Source of the DNA: Nonomuraea cavernae
GTDB taxonomy: Bacteria; Actinomycetota; Actinomycetes; Streptosporangiales; Streptosporangiaceae
DNA length: 64,000 nt
Direction: 5' to 3'
NCBI RefSeq assembly: GCF_014646355.1
Contig: NZ_BMNH01000031.1
Location: 24,420-88,419 of the forward strand
The position numbers and the translations under genes are program-made. The notes below the pieces were generated by a model. That model saw nothing but the letters and a program-made list of their open reading frames with translations. It did not search any database and was not told the origin of the DNA. Of this stretch, positions 25,418 through 32,733 are shown in pieces (position 1 is the stretch's first letter; each line of letters starts with the position of its first letter).

Positions 25418-26707
25418 ATGCCCGACTACATCCCGAACGTGCGGCTACGTGCCTGGCGCAACGAGAACCGACTCACCCGTGCGGACATGGCCGACCGCAT
25501 CAACGCCACACCGATCGGCGTCGCCGAGGGACTGGCGTGTGACGAGGAACGGGTCCGGCGTTGGGAAGCCGGGGAGGTCCGGTGGCCGCGTACGCCTTAC
25601 CGGCTCGCGCTCACCCAGCTGACCGGCTTGGAGCCGGAAGCACTCGGGTTCACCCAGAACAGGCAGACAGGGAGCCGCCTCATCGAGGCTCACATGATGC
25701 CCATGGATGCCCTGCGGGCCGAGGCGGACCTGTACGGGACCATGCAACTCGCACAGCAACTCCAGGCGTCCGACGTGGGGAGCGGGACGCTGGAAGCTTT
25801 GGCCGAGGCTGTCGATCTGCTGTGCCGTGCCTATCCGGTCGTGTCCGCCAGCACCTTGCGGGACCGTACACAGAAGCGCCTGGCCCAAATCAACCATCTA
25901 CTCGCCGGGCGCCTCACGCTTGACCAGCACCGCGAATTGCTCGTGATCACCGGATGGCTAACTGCCCTGCTGGGATGCGTTCACTACGACCTGGGCGAAA
26001 GGGAAGAGGCAGAGACCGCTCGACGTACCGCGTTCGAGATGGGGCGCCAAGTCGGGCACGGCGAACTCATGGGATGGGCACACGAGATGTCGGCGTGGTT
26101 CGCCCTCGTCGAAGGCCGCTACGAAGACGTCGTCACCGCCGCTCGCATGGGCCAAGCAGTGGCCGGCCCCAGCAGCGCCATGGTCCAGCTCACCCTTCAA
26201 GAAGCCCGTGGCCTAGCTCGCGTCGGCGACCGTCGCGAAGCCGATCGTGCCCTGACTCGGGGAGCCGAAGTGCTCGGAAGTCTGCCCATGCCCGACCACC
26301 CAGACCACCACTTCGTCTTCGATCACGCTAAGTGGGTCTTTTACGCTGCCACCTGCTACACCTGGCTCGTCGACGATGACCGAGCCGAAGAACACGCCCG
26401 CGAAACCATCCAGATGCACACTCGCCCAGACGGCACCTCCAATGCCCCCATGCGAGTTGCCGACGCTCACATAGACCTCGGCATCGTGCACGCCCGACGA
26501 GGAGATCTTGACGCCGCGGTAAACCACGGAATGGCAGCATTCGACATTGACCGACGATCTCTCACCGACCTCGTAAACAGGGCTGGAGATCTCAACCGAG
26601 TGCTACGTCAACATCATCGGCGAGAAGCGCTCGCTGAGGAATTCCACGAACGGTTCCTTACTGCTCGTCGGGCACTCATCGCACACCAGCATGAACTTCT
26701 GGACTAA
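25418..26707 (+). CDS. XRE-type regulator with TPR domain
   Basis: This 429-aa protein has an N-terminal XRE helix-turn-helix (about 8-65; RLTRADMADRINATPIGVAE and DEERVRRWEAGEVRWPR) and a C-terminal array of TPR-like repeats (about 120-420). Such proteins sense a peptide or protein signal through the TPR region. The ATG at 25418 has GGGAGGAAGG seven to twelve bases upstream. It is divergent from the 56-aa and 94-aa genes, so it probably controls them. Codon use becomes less GC-rich toward the 3' end, consistent with acquired DNA. Confidence 0.87.
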   Translation: MPDYIPNVRLRAWRNENRLTRADMADRINATPIGVAEGLACDEERVRRWEAGEVRWPRTPYRLALTQLTGLEPEALGFTQNRQTGSRLIEAHMMPMDALRAEADLYGTMQLAQQLQASDVGSGTLEALAEAVDLLCRAYPVVSASTLRDRTQKRLAQINHLLAGRLTLDQHRELLVITGWLTALLGCVHYDLGEREEAETARRTAFEMGRQVGHGELMGWAHEMSAWFALVEGRYEDVVTAARMGQAVAGPSSAMVQLTLQEARGLARVGDRREADRALTRGAEVLGSLPMPDHPDHHFVFDHAKWVFYAATCYTWLVDDDRAEEHARETIQMHTRPDGTSNAPMRVADAHIDLGIVHARRGDLDAAVNHGMAAFDIDRRSLTDLVNRAGDLNRVLRQHHRREALAEEFHERFLTARRALIAHQHELLD

Positions 26708-27013
26708 TTATGAAGCAATTGTTTGAATCACAGTTGCAATAGCGCTGATGCCGCTTAACGCCAGAGAAGCTACCGTCCAGCCGTCATAGTCAAACTTTTG
26801 CTTAGCCATTCTAACTTTCGAGCGGAGCTGAAGCTTCAGTAGGGGCCTTGCTCCCACAAAGTATGCGATGCATCCAGCAAGGCGCCACCAATGGTCCGTC
26901 CGAAGTGTTATGCCGGATTGGCGCAACTCCTCCTTGCTAGAAAATAGGGGGGTGCCCATGAAGTGATCGGCAATCAGATTCAAGGGCAGAAGCGCAAAGG
27001 CGAAGGCTGCCAC
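26708..27013 (-). CDS. Small membrane protein, low-GC coding
   Basis: From a GTG at 27013 this frame encodes 101 residues: a hydrophobic N-terminus (VAAFAFALLPLNLIADHF), a middle helix (WWRLAGCIAYFVGARPLL) and a hydrophobic C-terminus (TVASLALSGISAIATVIQT). The base composition is clearly less GC-rich than its surroundings. The frame stays open upstream through very GC-rich sequence, so the start is uncertain. It is convergent with the XRE regulator, the two stop codons meeting without a gap. Confidence 0.45.
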   Translation of the reverse strand: MAAFAFALLPLNLIADHFMGTPLFSSKEELRQSGITLRTDHWWRLAGCIAYFVGARPLLKLQLRSKVRMAKQKFDYDGWTVASLALSGISAIATVIQTIAS

Positions 27014-27533
27014 GGCGCGCCGCCGTACCTCGGCCCTCCGCCCGCCCGCCGTCCGGGCGTGCGGCCTGGGGGCCGGTCCCGGACGGCGGCGGGACACCGG
27101 GCCGGGCACCGCACGCCGCCCCCTCCATACCAGCCGAACGCTTCGGCCGGGGTTACCGCGCCGCCGCACAGATGCAGCCCTTACGATCGCCACGGCGTGG
27201 CTGGTCCCTTGCATGGCTGGGGGCGATCGAAGGTCCAGGGTTCGTTCCTCACCCTGGCCCACCGGGCAACGTGGCTGATCGTGGTGCCGAGATCTGTCGC
27301 TCTGTCGCTGCCTGGGCAGTCAGCGCGTACGTGACACGGGGTGCGTGCCATTCGGGTGCCATTCAGCGACCCCAGCGCGATGGAGAGGCCCTGATCAATC
27401 GGCATCGCCGCAGGCGGGGGAGGCGTGATCACCGTGCCATTAGCGTGCCATTAGCTCTGACGGATGGCTTCCGAGAAGGTGGCGACGGTGTGAAGCAGGT
27501 CCAGCTCAGCGGCACGCACAGCCGATCATGGCT
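27014..27533. other. Gene-poor right end of element 1
   Basis: No gene is supported. Bases 27015-27170 are an extremely GC-rich patch unlike the AT-richer sequence just before. Two phased pairs of GTGCCATT lie at 27345-27452. Confidence 0.5.
27345..27452. repeat. Two 11-bp-phased pairs of GTGCCATT
   Basis: GTGCCATT starts at 27345, 27356, 27434 and 27445: two pairs each spaced exactly 11 bp, 82 bp before att copy 2. One-helical-turn spacing suggests protein-binding sites, such as integrase or excisionase arm sites. Confidence 0.6.
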
Positions 27534-27580
27534 CCTTACAAGCGAGGGGTCACTGGTTCGAGCCCAGTACCGCCCACCTG
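27534..27580. repeat. att site copy 2
   Basis: This 47-bp copy of the tRNA-Val 3' half has one change (GAAC to GAGC in the T-loop). Only the 3' half is present, so it is not a tRNA gene. It is the junction between the two tandem element remnants. Confidence 0.9.
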
Positions 27581-27586
27581 CGAGAA

Positions 27587-27616
27587 AGCCTCGTTTCCGA
27601 TCATGGAAACGGGGCT
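27587..27616. terminator. Hairpin after att copy 2
   Basis: AGCCTCGTTTCC, loop GATCAT, GGAAACGGGGCT form the same structure as at 23392-23421, with compensating changes in the stem. Confidence 0.6.
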
Positions 27617-27619
27617 TCG

Positions 27620-27925
27620 TGCCGTTAATGTGGGCCTTGCCCAGGCAGCGGCCGGGCTGCATGCCGGGCTTGGCGAGGCGGCCGTTGCCGTAGACGTACG
27701 GCGTGACGGACATGCCGTCGATCTGGACGGGCGTGTGCGGGAGCGCCGGCATCGGGGCGGGTGGCACCGGCTGGACCGGGGCGAGGATCTTGACCGCCAC
27801 CGTCTTCTGGGCGGGCTTGAGGTCGGGTCACCGTCCATGACCGCGACCTGCCAGACAGTTCTGCGGTCTGCTTGTCGCGGGCCTGCACGAAGCGCCCGTT
27901 GGACGAGGCGTCCAAGTGGCGGTCG
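27620..27925 (-). pseudogene. pra-like activator, frameshifted
   Basis: The minus strand reads DASSNGRFVQARDKQTAEL in one frame and then, after a one-base deletion near 27857, VAVKILAPVQPVPPAPMPAL and DGMSVTPYVYGNGRLA in another. Together they cover most of a Pra-type activator of pSAM2-like elements, which promotes replication and excision. The frame then runs into att copy 2 without its own stop. It is a decayed gene. Confidence 0.68.
27825..27916. repeat. 92-bp direct repeat, partner 23632-23724
   Basis: This is the second copy of the pra-like segment; see the partner entry for differences. Confidence 0.85.
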
Positions 27926-28014
27926 CCGGGTCATCGTGGAGGCGTACGACTCCCATGACTGGGATGGGGATTGGCGCTGCTACTAGCGTGCAGCAGCTTG
28001 CGCACCGCGTGCAG
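27917..28014. repeat. 98-bp direct repeat, partner 24194-24289
   Basis: It contains only the last 22 codons of the 141-aa membrane protein gene, joined directly to the pra repeat, so a deletion removed the DNA between them in this copy. The rest of 27987-28326 has no gene; an inverted repeat lies at 28160-28223. Confidence 0.85.
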
Positions 28015-28159
28015 AAGGCACGGAACACCAGCGGTCAGAGCATGCCTCCGGCGGGGGACTCCGCTCCGGGATGATCGGCGTACGCGTTTAATCCGGGGCA
28101 GTTAGTTGAGGTGGAAACCCGATCTTCCCGCCCGCCACGTCCCAGGCAGAGCCCAGCAC

Positions 28160-28223
28160 ATCAAGGCCAGGGGCCAAGTTCGTTCGTCCAGTAGGGCGTT
28201 CCACCTTGACCCCTGGCCTTGAT
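28160..28223. repeat. 19-bp inverted repeat, 18 of 19 matching
   Basis: ATCAAGGCCAGGGGCCAAG (28160-28178) pairs with CTTGACCCCTGGCCTTGAT (28205-28223) around 26 bases. It could be a terminator or a remnant of transposon ends brought together. Confidence 0.7.
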
Positions 28224-28326
28224 CCGCTGCATTGCATGTTGGACGAGGCAGACGGGAAGATCGGGCAGGGCGGAGCGCGAGGAGAGGGATTCCTGCCGTT
28301 CGATCCCATGTGGGATGCTCTCCGCC

Positions 28327-28566
28327 GTGACCGAGTCCGAGGATCCCCAGCCTTACCGTTCGCCGACCAATGCCTCCGAGGACTATGAAGCGGTCCGAAC
28401 CATTGGGACTGTCGCCGTGGTCGCCGGTGTCGCCATATCGTTCGGGATTCTGATCTTTGATGAACGATCCCCCTCGTGGCCATGGCTCGTTGGTCTATGG
28501 ATCATGGCCCTGATCGGCGTTGGCTTGCGGATTGAGGCGGGGGTTCGTGAGCGTCGACGCTCTTGA
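28327..28566 (+). CDS. 79-aa protein with two membrane helices
   Basis: From a GTG at 28327 (ATG 28315 is in frame) the protein has a polar, acidic N-terminus of about 25 residues, then helix 1 (TVAVVAGVAISFGILIF) and helix 2 (WLVGLWIMALIGVGLRI), and a basic tail. I recognise no family. Its end coincides with the end of an integrase remnant on the other strand, so the gene is a passenger of element 2. Confidence 0.55.
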   Translation: MTESEDPQPYRSPTNASEDYEAVRTIGTVAVVAGVAISFGILIFDERSPSWPWLVGLWIMALIGVGLRIEAGVRERRRS

Positions 28567-28567
28567 G

Positions 28568-29149
28568 CACTGGCGTTCATCGCGTTGGCGATCTGCCGGT
28601 CGGCTTCCGCTGTGCTGTGCTGGTAGATCAGGGCTGCTCTGACGGAGTCGTGTCCCATGCGCTGTATGAGATCTTTGAGGCTCGCGCCGGAGAGGCGGCG
28701 ATCGTGTTACCGGTGTGTCGCAGGTCGTGGAAGTGTAGCCCTGGAAAATCGATCTTCCTGGTGCTCTTGTCCCACTTGGCCGCGCGCCAGAAGTTGCTGC
28801 GGCGGAGGATGCCGCCTCGGGAGCCGGTGAAGATCAGAGCGTCGGCCTCGGGCTCGGTGAACTGGTCGAGGTGGTCGCGGAGTGCACCGGTGATTGCTTC
28901 CGGGATGGCGACCGTGCGGGCTCCGGCACGGGACTTGGGCGGGCCGACGAGGAGTTCGCCCGTGTCGAGTTCCACATGCTGTTGCCGAACGCTGACCGTC
29001 CGGGCCGCGAGGTCCAGGTCCATCCGCCGCAGGGCCGCTACCTCACCCCATCGCAGGCTGGCGAAGGTGGCGAGAAGGACCAGGGCGCGGAGACGTACGG
29101 GCATCAGGTCGGCCAGCTCGAACACCTTCGCCACGGCGGGGCTGGTCAT
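28568..29149 (-). pseudogene. Tyrosine integrase catalytic domain, frameshifted
   Basis: The minus strand encodes the catalytic core, starting SPAVAKVFELADLMPVRLRA, with the Arg box ASLRWGEVAAL and the HFHDLRHTGNTIAAS box. A frameshift near 28690 then moves the nucleophile-containing end (MGHDSVRAALIYQHSTAEAD) to another frame. The 3' part is about 80 percent identical by eye to the fragment at 23406-23622, so both elements had related integrases. The N-terminal domain is absent here; a separate fragment lies at 29985-30323. Confidence 0.82.
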
Positions 29150-29242
29150 CGGTGGCCTCCCGCGTCGGCTGGAGGGAGGCTGCGGTGTGTGATCTCATCG
29201 CCGCGGTCACGCGCGTTGAATTCGTAAGGTCGACTGGGATGA

Positions 29243-29388
29243 TCATGGTGGTTTGAGAGTCAGGCCGCCCTGTCCAAGGCGGCCGGTGATCAGAGGAGGC
29301 CGGTACTGGATCTTCTTGAGTTTGCGCTTGACGATGCGGACCAGGCCGGGGACGTCAGCCACGACGAAGTTGCCGATCGAGCGTTTCA
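29243..29388 (-). pseudogene. IS630-like transposase, C-terminal fragment
   Basis: The minus strand encodes LKRSIGNFVVADVPGLVRIV, then KRKLKKIQYRPPLITGRL and GGLTLKP, ending in a stop at 29243. IS630-family transposases of actinomycetes end in this way (IGN..AAD, then IQYRP..I.G.L...GL). Only about 48 codons remain. It abuts the GNAT gene, whose stop lies at its edge. Confidence 0.62.
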
Positions 29389-29901
29389 GCGGCCAGGCAC
29401 GGCTCGCTCCAACTCAATCAGGGCCAGTGGGGGACCTTCGTCGAAGTCGTGGTCGTGGGTCCTGCCGGTCTCGGCGAAGCCATTCTTGGCGTAGAAGCGG
29501 CGCGCTTGGGCGGAGTCCCGGAGCGTCCACAGATGCACGTCGTCGTACCCGGCGTCTCGCACTCGGTCCAAGACGGCCATCAACAGGAGCACCGCGATGC
29601 CGCTGCCCCAGACCTCAGGGTGGGCGAAGAAGGTATGGATCTCCGCGAGGCCGGGGCGGGAAGTGGAGGCCCCGAACCGGGCGAAGGCCCCCGGCCGCTC
29701 GTTCAAGCGTGCCAGCAGGATCGTGTCCACGCCCTCGGCCAGAATGCCGTGCCACTTGGTGCGCCGCTCCTCGATCCCGGCCGCAGCGACCTTCGGCGTG
29801 CAAAACGGGCCGTGCGAGACGCCCCAAGACAGGGCGTGGATCTCGCCGAGGATGTCCCCGTCACCGGGTTCCGCGGGGTGGACCGTGATCGCATCAGGCA
29901 T
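29386..29901 (-). CDS. GNAT family N-acetyltransferase
   Basis: This 171-aa GNAT acetylates an unknown amine with acetyl-CoA. The acetyl-CoA-binding motif is degenerate (HPEVWGSGIAVLLLMAVLDR), and motif B is LWTLRDSAQARRFYAKNGFA. The N-terminus HALSWGVSHGPFC is typical of RimI-like GNATs. The ATG at 29901 lies seven bases from TAGTGT, suggesting leaderless translation. It is intact, although it lies between an IS630 fragment and an integrase fragment, so it is probably cargo of element 2. Confidence 0.88.
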   Translation of the reverse strand: MPDAITVHPAEPGDGDILGEIHALSWGVSHGPFCTPKVAAAGIEERRTKWHGILAEGVDTILLARLNERPGAFARFGASTSRPGLAEIHTFFAHPEVWGSGIAVLLLMAVLDRVRDAGYDDVHLWTLRDSAQARRFYAKNGFAETGRTHDHDFDEGPPLALIELERAVPGR

Positions 29902-29914
29902 GGCGTAGACACTA
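29902..29914 (-). promoter_or_regulatory. -10 box for leaderless GNAT mRNA
   Basis: On the minus strand TAGTGT (29914-29909) is followed by seven bases and the ATG at 29901. Confidence 0.5.
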
Positions 29915-29984
29915 CAAGTAGCGGGCAGGCGGCAGTTCTTCGCGCTGTATAAGCGCTGGCTTCTCCGTGGTGATCAGCCTCGAT

Positions 29985-30323
29985 TGAGGCACTCTCGGTG
30001 ACCACCGTGTTGGAGTGATCGCCGAGACTTGACGGTTTTGGTGTCGCCCTTCTGCCGTACGGATCGCCAGACGTAGACCGCGAAGTCGTCGTGCTCCCAG
30101 CCGGTCTGAGCCACCGGTAGCCAGGCGGCACAGTCCTCGTCGTATGCCACGACGTGACCGGCCGGTCGAGGATGCCGTGGATCAGCCTGAGCGACCGGGT
30201 GCCCAGTTCGCCCGTCTTGCCAGCGAGCCACTTATCGACGTCCTCTACTGAGAGATCGCGTAGCTTGCGCGCCCCGAGAGCAGGAATCACGTGCTTGTCG
30301 GCATAGGTGGTGTACATTTTCAC
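29985..30323 (-). pseudogene. Integrase N-terminal (core-binding) fragment
   Basis: The minus strand starts MKMYTTYADKHVIPALGARK, then LRDLSVEDVDKWLAGKTGEL and SLRLIHGILDR, a SAM-like core-binding domain of tyrosine integrases. Later pieces in a shifted frame (DDFAVYVWRSVRQKGDTKTV) resemble the start of the catalytic domain. It is separated from the catalytic fragment at 28568-29149 by the GNAT gene and an IS630 tail, so one integrase gene may have been split. Confidence 0.68.
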
Positions 30324-30371
30324 CGGTTGACCTCCTTGACGATGGTGCGCGGGTGCACCGAACTCGTGGCG

Positions 30372-30385
30372 TAAGGTCGAGGCTG
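30372..30385 (+). promoter_or_regulatory. -10 box for leaderless NUDIX mRNA
   Basis: TAAGGT (30372-30377) is followed by seven bases and the GTG at 30385, with no ribosome site. Confidence 0.45.
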
Positions 30386-30861
30386 TGAACGATCAGCAGG
30401 TCCCGCCGTTCGCCGAGGCCCGTGCCGCCGCTGGCGCCCTGTTCTTCGATGACAGTGGTCGTGTGCTTCTCGTCCGTCCTACGTACAAGCCCTCCATGGA
30501 CATCCCGGGCGGGTTCGTCGAGCCGGGGGAGACCCCGCACGAGGCGTGCATCCGAGAGGTGCAAGAAGAGCTGGGCATTCAGCCGGCCATCGGCCGTCTC
30601 CTCGTGGTCGATTGGGCGCCTCTCCCGGAGGAGGGCGACAAGGTGCTGTTCGTGTTCGACGGCGGAACCTTGGACGGCGAATTGCTCAAGCAGATCACGT
30701 TCGTGGACAACGAGTTGAGCGCCTACGAGTTTCATCCTGTCGAGGAACTCGACGGTCTGCTGATCGAGCGGCTTGCGCGTCGCCTCAGAGCCGCCGCCAC
30801 TGCCCGCGAGCTTGGCAAGACCGTCTATCTGGAGTACGGCCAGGCCGTTCCCACTGAGTGA
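30385..30861 (+). CDS. NUDIX hydrolase
   Basis: This 158-aa protein hydrolyses a nucleoside diphosphate linked to another moiety. The NUDIX box is complete: GGFVEPGETPHEACIREVQE then ELGI, with the metal-binding glutamates present. It starts with a short lead, AAAGALFFDDSGRVLLVRP. Substrate specificity cannot be read. The GTG is seven bases from a TAAGGT box. It sits at the right end of element 2 and may be cargo. Confidence 0.9.
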   Translation: MNDQQVPPFAEARAAAGALFFDDSGRVLLVRPTYKPSMDIPGGFVEPGETPHEACIREVQEELGIQPAIGRLLVVDWAPLPEEGDKVLFVFDGGTLDGELLKQITFVDNELSAYEFHPVEELDGLLIERLARRLRAAATARELGKTVYLEYGQAVPTE

Positions 30862-30889
30862 CTATCTGAGTGACCATCTGAGTGACAAC
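30854..30889. repeat. Three 12-bp tandem repeats over the NUDIX stop
   Basis: CTGAGTGACTAT, CTGAGTGACCAT and CTGAGTGACAAC follow each other; the first contains the stop codon of the NUDIX gene. Confidence 0.75.
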
Positions 30890-30983
30890 GGCCCGGGACG
30901 AACGTGGACGGTCGAGGACCGGGGCGGAACGTTCGCCGAGGTGAAATCCCGAATCAAGCGAGGTTCCACATTCTCCTGGCGAG

Positions 30984-31028
30984 CCTTACAAGCGAGGGGT
31001 CACCGGTTCGAACCCAGTACCGCCCACC
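30984..31028. repeat. att site copy 3, right end of the mobile region
   Basis: This 45-bp copy of the tRNA-Val 3' half has one change (CACTGG to CACCGG). Nothing tRNA-like precedes it. The gene that follows at 31046 begins the flanking chromosome. Confidence 0.9.
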
Positions 31029-31045
31029 GAAGAAGGGGCGCGAAT

Positions 31046-31444
31046 GTGAAGACGGCAGGTTCGGAGCCGGGCGCGGTCAGCGGCATGATCCTCACCCTTC
31101 TGGCGATCATCTGGTGCGTCGGAGTCCCGGTGTGCCTCTGGCAGATGATCGGTGCCTCGCTGGGATATCCCGAAGGCGACCGCGAGGGCGCGAAGGCGTG
31201 GGAGACCGCAGCCATCGTGATCTTGGCCGGCGCGCCTGTCCTCGCGACTGGCATCTGTGTCTTCACCGGCAGGGTCGTGCGCGCGTGGATCCTCGGCCTC
31301 ATCGCAGTGGCGATCGCCGGGTTCGTCGCGACGGGGCTGTACCTGGACGCGCGCCAAGCGGAGCTGCGCCGGCCTCCGCCCCCTCTGCCGTCCGGCTACT
31401 GCGCTGAATACAGCGGTGGTGACAGCGACTGTCCTGGCGGGTAG
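31046..31444 (+). CDS. 132-aa membrane protein
   Basis: The GTG at 31046 has AAGGGG eight bases upstream. There are three membrane helices: about 12-33 (MILTLLAIIWCVGVPVCLWQ), 53-73 (AAIVILAGAPVLATGICVF) and 78-97 (AWILGLIAVAIAGFVATGLY), then a Pro-rich tail with two Cys residues. I do not recognise the family. It starts 18 bp after att copy 3, so the attachment site serves as its 5' flank. Confidence 0.72.
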   Translation: MKTAGSEPGAVSGMILTLLAIIWCVGVPVCLWQMIGASLGYPEGDREGAKAWETAAIVILAGAPVLATGICVFTGRVVRAWILGLIAVAIAGFVATGLYLDARQAELRRPPPPLPSGYCAEYSGGDSDCPGG

Positions 31445-31531
31445 GCGTGGAACGAGACGAGCGAGCCTGCCGCGCCGCCGCCCGGATGGCCGCATCGGTG
31501 GGCTCAACCGCACTCGCCACGGGGCCGCGGG

Positions 31532-32260
31532 TCACCGAGGCCGGGGGCCCTTCTTTCTGCGGCCGGCCGGCGCGGCCCGGCGGCCCGAGCTCTTCTGTGC
31601 GGGTTTCGGTGCCTGTCGCGGTGCCGGTTTCGCCGAGGGGGAGGCGGGGGTACGGCCCCGCGAGCTGTTCGCGGTCCGCCCGCGGACGATGCCGATGAAA
31701 TCCTCCACCAGGTCGGTGGTCGCGTCCGTGGGCCAGGCCAGCGCGACCTGAGACTGCGGCGCGTCCGTCACCGGCCGGTAGGTGAGATCCCTGCGGTGGT
31801 GGAGGCGTGCCAGCGACTGCGGGACCAGGAGCAGCCCGCTGCCGGCCGCCACCAGCTCGACCGCGTCCGCCGTCGTGGCCGGGCGGGTGAACGCGGGCAG
31901 CCCGGGCCGGTCCGTCCACTCGATGGTGTCGTCCAGGGGATGGAACACCTCGTCGTCGGTCAGGTCGGCGATGGTCACCTCGTCGGCGGCGGCCACCGCG
32001 TGGTCCTTGGGCACCACGACCACCGTGGTCTCCACGTAGAGCGGGATCACGCTGAGCCCGTCGCGGTCGACCGGCAGCCGGACGAATCCGGCGTCGGCGC
32101 CGCCGTCGCGCAGGAGTCGCACCACCTCGGCGGCGGGAACCGTGACCAGGGTGATCGGCACGCCGGGCATCCTCTCGGTCCAGACGTTGACCCATTTCGC
32201 GGGTGTCACCCCAGGTGCGTACGCCAGCCGGAACACTCCGCCGATCTCTCCATCAGTCAC
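31532..32260 (-). CDS. LysR-type effector-binding domain protein without HTH
   Basis: This 242-aa protein is a LysR substrate-binding domain alone (about 5-200; GGVFRLAYAPGVTPAKWVNV, AAEVVRLLRDGGADAGFVRL and LVAAGSGLLLVPQSLARLHH), followed by a Lys/Arg/Pro-rich tail of about 45 residues. No DNA-binding HTH is present. Such proteins are usually encoded beside a DUF5997 gene, as here, so the pair may replace a one-chain regulator. The GTG at 32260 is preceded by six bases and TACCCT on the minus strand. Confidence 0.85.
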   Translation of the reverse strand: MTDGEIGGVFRLAYAPGVTPAKWVNVWTERMPGVPITLVTVPAAEVVRLLRDGGADAGFVRLPVDRDGLSVIPLYVETTVVVVPKDHAVAAADEVTIADLTDDEVFHPLDDTIEWTDRPGLPAFTRPATTADAVELVAAGSGLLLVPQSLARLHHRRDLTYRPVTDAPQSQVALAWPTDATTDLVEDFIGIVRGRTANSSRGRTPASPSAKPAPRQAPKPAQKSSGRRAAPAGRRKKGPRPR

Positions 32261-32315
32261 GTCCACAGGGTATCGATGGCAGGGGAACCCGTTCGGACTG
32301 ACTACTCTTGGCGCC
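32261..32315. promoter_or_regulatory. Back-to-back leaderless promoters
   Basis: On the minus strand TACCCT (32272-32267) lies six bases from the GTG at 32260. On the plus strand TACTCT (32303-32308) lies seven bases from the ATG at 32316. Two divergent leaderless transcripts can start within 56 bp. Confidence 0.5.
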
Positions 32316-32687
32316 ATGACCTCGTCCAAACCGAAGACCGTCCAGACGATGAAGCCCGAGACCGCGGCCAAGAAGCTGGGCGTCCTTCTCTCGGCCACTC
32401 CCGCCGAGTTCCAGGCGGGTGTCGTCTCCAGGGACGAGCTGAACGAGCTGCAGTCGTCGCCACCTGCCTGGCTCGCTGACCTGCGCCGCAACGGCCCGCA
32501 CCCCAGGCAGGTCGTGGCCGCGAAGCTCGGGGTCTCCCATTCCGGCCTGGCCAGAGGCGGGATCACCGGACCGCTCACCACCGCTGAGATCGACGCGCTG
32601 AAGGCGGAGAACCCGGCGTGGCTGGAGCGCGAGCGGTCCATCCAGGCCGAGGCCCGCAAAGAGGCCCTCCGCCTCAGGCAACGCTAG
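32316..32687 (+). CDS. DUF5997 family protein
   Basis: This 123-aa basic protein matches DUF5997: MKPETAAKKLGVLLSATPAE, then FQAGVVSRDELNELQSSPP, WLADLRRNGPHPRQVVAAKL and GLARGGITGPLTTAEIDAL. The segment VVAAKLGVSHSGLARGG resembles a helix-turn-helix. Its divergent pairing with the LysR-type domain protein is a conserved arrangement, so it may be the DNA-binding half of a split regulator; this is inference. The ATG is seven bases from TACTCT. Confidence 0.83.
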   Translation: MTSSKPKTVQTMKPETAAKKLGVLLSATPAEFQAGVVSRDELNELQSSPPAWLADLRRNGPHPRQVVAAKLGVSHSGLARGGITGPLTTAEIDALKAENPAWLERERSIQAEARKEALRLRQR

Positions 32688-32733
32688 ACAGATCCCCTCA
32701 GGGACGTCTCGCCGTACCACGCGGCAGCGAAGG

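Noticed and set aside
27534..27580. Second and third tRNA-Val genes at the att copies (27534 and 30984)
   Set aside because: Only the anticodon-to-3' part is repeated; acceptor 5' strand and D-arm are missing, so they are attachment-site duplicates.
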